This document shows, piece by piece, positions 60,194 through 64,000 of a stretch of DNA of 64,000 nt (positions are counted from its first letter, which is position 1; each line of letters opens with the position of its first letter). The position numbers and the translations under genes are program-made. This stretch comes from Arthrobacter pityocampae. GTDB lineage: Bacteria; Actinomycetota; Actinomycetes; Actinomycetales; Micrococcaceae. Where the stretch lies: assembly GCF_002927275.1 (NCBI RefSeq), contig NZ_PRKW01000006.1, positions 186,001-250,000 on the forward strand. Direction: 5' to 3'. The notes beneath the pieces are model-generated. The model saw only the letters and a program-made list of their open reading frames with translations. It was not told where the DNA came from and did no database searches.

Positions 60194-61018
60194 ATGCGCG
60201 CCTCCACAATCTTTCCCACCCTGGCAATCAGCTTCGGGCTGCTGCTGTCCGGACCCGCGGCCGCCGTCGCGTCTCCCGCCCCGGCACCGCAGCCGTCCGA
60301 TCCGGTGTCGCCGCCCGCAGAGCCCACTGCGCCGTCGTCCGCACGGACCGCATCGCCCCTGCCCGCCAGAACCGGCACGATCCCGGCCGAGCCACCTGTC
60401 GAGGAGTCCCCGGGCGAGACGGCAGCCCCGCCGGCCACCGCCCCGGCGGACCCGGCGCCTGCCGCCGACGACGCGGTCGTGACCGGCCCGGACGCCACGG
60501 TCCCCCAGCCCGCCGATCCGACGACGACGCCCGGGTCCATACCGAGCACGGCGCCGGTCACACCGACCCCGGACGCTCCCATCCCGGACGTTCCCACGGC
60601 GGATGCCCCGCCGCCTTCCGTCGGTGGAACGGCACCGGAGACGACGCCCGAGGTGGCTGACCCTTCCGCAGAGACCGTCGACACCCCCGCCCCCGTCGCC
60701 CCGGCCGGGCAGCAGGCCGGTGATGCCGTCGCCGTCGAACAACCGGCGCCACGAGCGCCGCGGCCCGTGCCCTCCGGGACCGGCGCAGCGCCCTCCGCGG
60801 AGCCGACCCCCGTCGAGGAGATCCGGGTCGACACGGTGGAGCAGACCGATCAGATCATTCAGACGGACCGGTCGGAGCAGGCCGAAGGTTTCCAGCCGCC
60901 CGTTGAAGGCACCTCCCTCCGGTACACGGTTGCCGGGATCCTGAGCATCCTCGCCCTCCTCCTGGCCCTGGCGATCGCCGTCGTCGCCCAGCCGCGGCCG
61001 CCGCGCCGCCTGCGCTGA
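60194..61018 (+). CDS. Secreted Pro/Ala/Thr-rich membrane-tethered protein
   Basis: A 274-residue surface protein. A signal peptide (FPTLAISFGLLLSGPAAAVA) is followed by about 200 residues of low-complexity Pro, Ala, Thr and Ser, then an acidic segment (VEEIRVDTVEQTDQIIQTD) and a C-terminal helix (YTVAGILSILALLLALAIAVVA) with a basic tail, as in stalk or spacer proteins anchored in the membrane. It could extend through the cell wall and be glycosylated. No domain is recognised. Repeat copy B follows its stop. Confidence 0.7.
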   Translation: MRASTIFPTLAISFGLLLSGPAAAVASPAPAPQPSDPVSPPAEPTAPSSARTASPLPARTGTIPAEPPVEESPGETAAPPATAPADPAPAADDAVVTGPDATVPQPADPTTTPGSIPSTAPVTPTPDAPIPDVPTADAPPPSVGGTAPETTPEVADPSAETVDTPAPVAPAGQQAGDAVAVEQPAPRAPRPVPSGTGAAPSAEPTPVEEIRVDTVEQTDQIIQTDRSEQAEGFQPPVEGTSLRYTVAGILSILALLLALAIAVVAQPRPPRRLR

Positions 61019-61055
61019 GTCACCGGCGCCGCACCTGGATTCGTCGCGCTGGACG

Positions 61056-61160
61056 CGAGCACGCGCCGTCGTGCACGGCTTTGACGCCACGGCGCGCGTG
61101 CCGGGGCAGGACACGCGTCGTCCAGCTTGCCACCGCCTGAAACCCGGACACGACGGCGCA
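61056..61160. repeat. Intergenic repeat element, copy B
   Basis: A 105-bp element with near-terminal inverted repeats GCGCCGTCGTG (61063-61073) and CACGACGGCGC (61149-61159). It matches copy C (63274-63378) along its length in the same orientation, with the shared stretch GTCGTGCACGGCTTT. It lies between two convergent genes. Confidence 0.75.
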
Positions 61161-61200
61161 GACCGCCGAGGACGGGAACGGCGGCACGGACGGCCAGACG

Positions 61201-61236
61201 CAGCAGGAGCCGGGAGTGACCTCCCGGCTCCTGCTG
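61201..61236 (-). terminator. Terminator of the M6 protease gene
   Basis: A perfect 16-bp stem (61201-61216 with 61221-61236) with loop tgac, 10 nt past the stop codon of the minus-strand protease gene. Confidence 0.85.
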
Positions 61237-61246
61237 TGCATCCGAA

Positions 61247-63064
61247 CTAGCGGACCTGGAGGGTCAGCATGCCCGTCGAATTGGACTGGACGACCTCGAT
61301 CTTCGTCCCCGTACCGGCGACGACGACGGAGCCCTGCGGGTTCGTGGCGTCGTAGTACGCGTTCGGGTTGGTGTCGTCGAAGACGGCGACCCCGGGCTGC
61401 GACGGAGCGGTGAGCGTGGTGACGCCCGCCGCCGTCTCACGGTGCAGGCTGAGTGCATCGGTGGCCTGCTTGCCGAACGTGGCGTCGAAGCTCTGGATGC
61501 GGTTGCGGACGATCGTGCCGTCCGACCACGTCAGAGCCTTCGGGTGGGCGTCCACCGGCAGGGCGAGGCCCGCACCCGGGTGCTGGCGCGTGTTGTTGTT
61601 GCTCTGCGCCGTATTCCAGTAGGTGATGCTCAGGCCGTCCTGATAGGCGTAGTGCTCCACGGTGTCCGGCGCGGTGACGCCCCAGCCGAAGTTGTACGGG
61701 CCGGTGGCGAGCGTGGCGTCGTAGCCCGCGTAGACACGGTTCTCGGCGATGTAGAAGCGGTTCTTGCCGGCCGCGTCCTTGGGCAGGTTCACGACGACGG
61801 CCTGCGGGGCCTTCGTGGCGTGGTAGGACGGGCCGATCTTGTGGGTCGACTTCTCGCCCGCCGTGGCGACGTCGTAGTCGAGCCAGCCGAGCTGCAGCTT
61901 CTCCCAGGCCCCCATGTGGTTCGGGGTGGTGCCGATCGAACCGTCGCCGTGGCCGAGCCAGGAGCCGGAGCTCATGAGCGTCCAGAAGCCGGTGCCGTTC
62001 TCGCCGCCGCTGGTGTCGTACAGGTCGGGCAGGCCGAGGTCGTGGCCGTACTCGTGCGCGAAGACCCCCAGGCCGCCGTTCTCGGGCTCCGTGGTGTAGT
62101 CGCGGATCCAGACGTCGGACTCGCCGATCTTGATGCCGCCGAAGGGGTTCGCGGACGGGCCCGCGGTCCCGCGGCCCGCCTGGCCCACGGCCCAGCGGTG
62201 CGACCAGATGGCCGACGACGCCGCCCCGGCCTCCTCGCCCTCACCGGCGTGGATGGCCTGGAAGTGGTCGATGTAGCCGTCGGCCTCGTCGAAGTCGCCG
62301 TCCTTGTCGAAGTCGTAGCGGTCCCACTGGTCGAACGTCTCGAGATACGCATCGATCTCGGCGGCAGTCTTCCCGGCCGCGACCTGGGAGTCGTACCAGG
62401 CGTTCGCGGTGTCCTGCACGAAGCGGGTCATGTCCGCCTGGCTCTCGGTCTCGCCGTAGCTGGCCGAGTTGTACGGGACGGTCACCCAGTCGCTGACGTC
62501 GCCGTCGACCGTGTACCGGCCGCTCGACATCTCGCCGTAGACGCTCTTGAGGGACTCGCCGTCCTCGCTGAAGAACATGTCGAGGTAGTGCTGGCGGTCG
62601 AAGGAGTTGGTCCAGTAGGTGGAGTTGTCCACCGTCCGGTTCGGTTCCTTGATGGCGCCGTGCGTGGGTCCGGCGGTCGACGCGGGGAAGCGCGGGTCGA
62701 TCTTGGTGCCGAAGTCGACGAGGAAGGACAGGATCTGGTCGCTGTCCTGCAGTCCGTACTGCGCCCACTGGCCGGGAGCCATCTTGACGGCCTTCGAGCC
62801 GTTCCGGTCCTCGACCTTCGCTTCTCCGGAGAGGACCTTCCCGAGGGCCTGCTGATTGAGGTCGCGGCGCGCATCGGCCGCGGGGTCCGAGCGGTCGTCG
62901 AGCCTCGCGGCACCGCCGTCGGCGCTGGGCGAGGAGGTGGACGACGGCGCGGCGGGTGCGCGGCCGGGCGTGGCCTGCGCGCTCACGGGCGCAAGGACGA
63001 CGGCGCCGGTCACGGCGAGCGCCATCGCGCACCGCAGCCCGCGGGTACGAGTGATGGAATTCAA
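61247..63064 (-). CDS. Secreted M6 family metalloprotease (immune inhibitor A-like)
   Basis: A 605-residue secreted zinc protease. The signal peptide (MALAVTGAVVLAPVSAQA region) ends near residue 36, followed by a Ser/Pro linker and the prodomain. The zinc motif HEYGHDLGLPD is at about 338-348, with GTGFWTLMSSGSWLG after it and GAWEKLQLGWLDY typical of immune inhibitor A. Calcium-site-like DFDKDGDFDEADGYID precedes it. TTG 63064 was chosen because AGAGGAG lies just upstream and the signal peptide begins there. Longer frames reach 63280 without support. Confidence 0.88.
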   Translation of the reverse strand: MNSITRTRGLRCAMALAVTGAVVLAPVSAQATPGRAPAAPSSTSSPSADGGAARLDDRSDPAADARRDLNQQALGKVLSGEAKVEDRNGSKAVKMAPGQWAQYGLQDSDQILSFLVDFGTKIDPRFPASTAGPTHGAIKEPNRTVDNSTYWTNSFDRQHYLDMFFSEDGESLKSVYGEMSSGRYTVDGDVSDWVTVPYNSASYGETESQADMTRFVQDTANAWYDSQVAAGKTAAEIDAYLETFDQWDRYDFDKDGDFDEADGYIDHFQAIHAGEGEEAGAASSAIWSHRWAVGQAGRGTAGPSANPFGGIKIGESDVWIRDYTTEPENGGLGVFAHEYGHDLGLPDLYDTSGGENGTGFWTLMSSGSWLGHGDGSIGTTPNHMGAWEKLQLGWLDYDVATAGEKSTHKIGPSYHATKAPQAVVVNLPKDAAGKNRFYIAENRVYAGYDATLATGPYNFGWGVTAPDTVEHYAYQDGLSITYWNTAQSNNNTRQHPGAGLALPVDAHPKALTWSDGTIVRNRIQSFDATFGKQATDALSLHRETAAGVTTLTAPSQPGVAVFDDTNPNAYYDATNPQGSVVVAGTGTKIEVVQSNSTGMLTLQVR

Positions 63065-63386
63065 GGGTTCTCCTCTGTGAAATGTCCCAGCTGTGCAGGC
63101 ATCGATGGAGCCGGTGCCTACGATGACCAAACATGTTGCCTGAGTCACATGGTGTGGACCGTAGCACCGGGTTCGGACACTTCGGCAATCGGTTGCCCAC
63201 TGTGAACCATCTTCTTGGTGCACTCTGGCGCGAGGGGGTAGGCGGTCGTATAGTGCGGACGCCGTCGCCCACCCGAGCACGCGTCGTCGTGCACGGCTTT
63301 CACGCCACCGACCGCGTGTCGCGGCGGAACACGCCGACCTTCAGTCCCCTCCCGTCTGAAACCGGGACACGACGGCGCGGGCGGCC
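63065..63386. other. Intergenic region upstream of the M6 protease
   Basis: About 320 nt with no gene I can support. The first 200 nt, less GC-rich than the flanks, must hold the protease promoter; I found no convincing -35/-10 pair. The right part is repeat copy C. The partial aminotransferase gene ends at 63387. Confidence 0.5.
63274..63378. repeat. Intergenic repeat element, copy C
   Basis: A 105-bp element with inverted repeats GCGTCGTCGTG (63281-63291) and CACGACGGCGC (63368-63378). It is the closest relative of copy B, and shares GAACACGCCG and the right end with the reverse strand of copy A. It starts 9 nt after the aminotransferase gene. Confidence 0.75.
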
Positions 63387-64000
63387 TCAGGCGAACGTCG
63401 CCAGGACCGCCGCGGCCTCGGAGAATGCTGCGGAGCGGGTGGTCGCGTGAACGGAGAGGCGGAGACGGTCCTCGCCGTGGAGCGTCGCCGTGATCCCGGC
63501 GTCCGCCAGGGCGGCGTGGGCCTCGGCCGCACGCCCGGGGATGCCCGCCACCACGATCCCCGCGGCCTCCGGGCGGTTCCGCGGCGAGAGGACCGGCACC
63601 CCGGCGGCGTCGAGGTGGTCGCCCAGCGCCTGGGCCTGGGCTGCCACGACGCCCTCGATGACCGGCACACCCACCGTCTCGATCAGGGCCAGAGCCTCGG
63701 CGAAGGCGCCGGTCGCGTAGGGCGAGAGGTTCGAGAGGGAGAAGCGCCCCGCTCCGGGCAGCGGCGGGTGCTCCTCGCCGTCGTACCTGCCGGAATCGGT
63801 GACGCCCGTCCACCCGGTGAGCAGCGGCTCGATCCGCTCCATGCCCTGCGGCGACAGGGCGAGGGCGGCCGCACCCCAGCCGGCGCGGATCCACTTCTGC
63901 GCGCCGACGACCAGGACGTCGGCCTGGGTCCAGTCGAGGTCCGCGACGCCGAAGGCCTGGATGCCGTCGACCACCAGCAGCCGGTCGGCGCCGATCACTG
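63387..64000 (-). CDS. Class V aminotransferase, N-terminus beyond window edge
   Basis: C-terminal 203 or more residues of a PLP-dependent class V (cysteine desulfurase-like) enzyme. Visible are LLVVDGIQAFGVADLDW, the lysine segment VVGAQKWIRAGWGAAALAL holding the likely Schiff-base Lys, GRFSLSNLSPYATGAF and a C-terminal domain ending RLRLSVHATTRSAAF. The frame stays open to the last base, so the first Met seen is internal. The reaction could be kynureninase-, isopenicillin epimerase- or desulfurase-like; the N-terminal half is needed to decide. Confidence 0.82.
   Translation of the reverse strand, partial: VIGADRLLVVDGIQAFGVADLDWTQADVLVVGAQKWIRAGWGAAALALSPQGMERIEPLLTGWTGVTDSGRYDGEEHPPLPGAGRFSLSNLSPYATGAFAEALALIETVGVPVIEGVVAAQAQALGDHLDAAGVPVLSPRNRPEAAGIVVAGIPGRAAEAHAALADAGITATLHGEDRLRLSVHATTRSAAFSEAAAVLATFA

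Overview
The window is high-GC, gene-dense DNA of actinobacterial type. GTG and TTG starts with GGAG-like ribosome sites are common, gene pairs often overlap by 4 nt, and there is an Asp23/AmaP cluster, a DUF3151 gene beside fbaA, and a Micrococcaceae-like order purA / mpaB-type oxygenase / HTH / DUF3151 / fbaA / trmH / HAD / pyrE. An Arthrobacter-like soil actinomycete is the best guess. This rests on gene content and order; no database was searched. The window looks chromosomal: I saw no transposase, integrase, phage gene, CRISPR array or rRNA. Genes run off both edges (araB at the left, a class V aminotransferase at the right).

Layout. 1-2.9 kb: araB with a LacI-type regulator and a nitrilase-family hydrolase. 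3-12.6 kb: housekeeping genes (DUF427, SurA-like lipoprotein, purA, MpaB-family oxygenase, HTH protein, DUF3151, fbaA, SpoU methyltransferase, HAD phosphatase, Tat-exported alpha/beta hydrolase, pyrE). 12.6-20 kb: a divergent sugar locus with a ROK regulator and CUT2-type ABC permease and ATPase on one strand, and binding protein, Gfo/Idh dehydrogenase and TIM-barrel isomerase on the other. 20-24 kb: acyltransferase, nadE, xthA and a coupled unknown gene. 24-28.7 kb: a CUT1 (AglEFG-like) importer with its LacI regulator and a clear operator-promoter. 28.7-31.6 kb: a five-gene Asp23/AmaP envelope-stress cluster and a lipoprotein. 31.7-32.1 kb: tRNA-Glu, tRNA-Asp and tRNA-Phe. 32.2-45.1 kb: metallopeptidase, tandem universal stress protein, CopC, purine permease, hydroxybutyrate dehydrogenase with an MHS transporter and LysR regulator, Na+/H+ antiporter, spermidine-synthase-like protein, GNAT, thiamine-binding protein and Nramp transporter. 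45.4-49.3 kb: acidic protein, MFS exporter, alcohol dehydrogenase and double-hotdog thioesterase.

49.3-55.1 kb is the most unusual region. A PelG-like membrane protein, a PelF-type glycosyltransferase and two TIM-barrel glycosidases form one minus-strand unit behind an AT-richer upstream region. It looks like a reduced Pel-type exopolysaccharide locus without recognisable PelA, B, C, D or E. 55.5-60 kb holds small metabolic genes, including a SoxR-flavin reductase pair with a well-formed SoxR box and a predicted leaderless transcript. 60-64 kb carries a Pro-rich surface protein, a secreted M6 (immune inhibitor A) protease and the partial aminotransferase. Three intergenic copies of a roughly 90-105 bp element, two of them closely similar, lie at 24.0, 61.1 and 63.3 kb.

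Gene calls rest on reading frames, start sites and remembered family motifs. Family names with confidence below about 0.7 should be treated as hypotheses.
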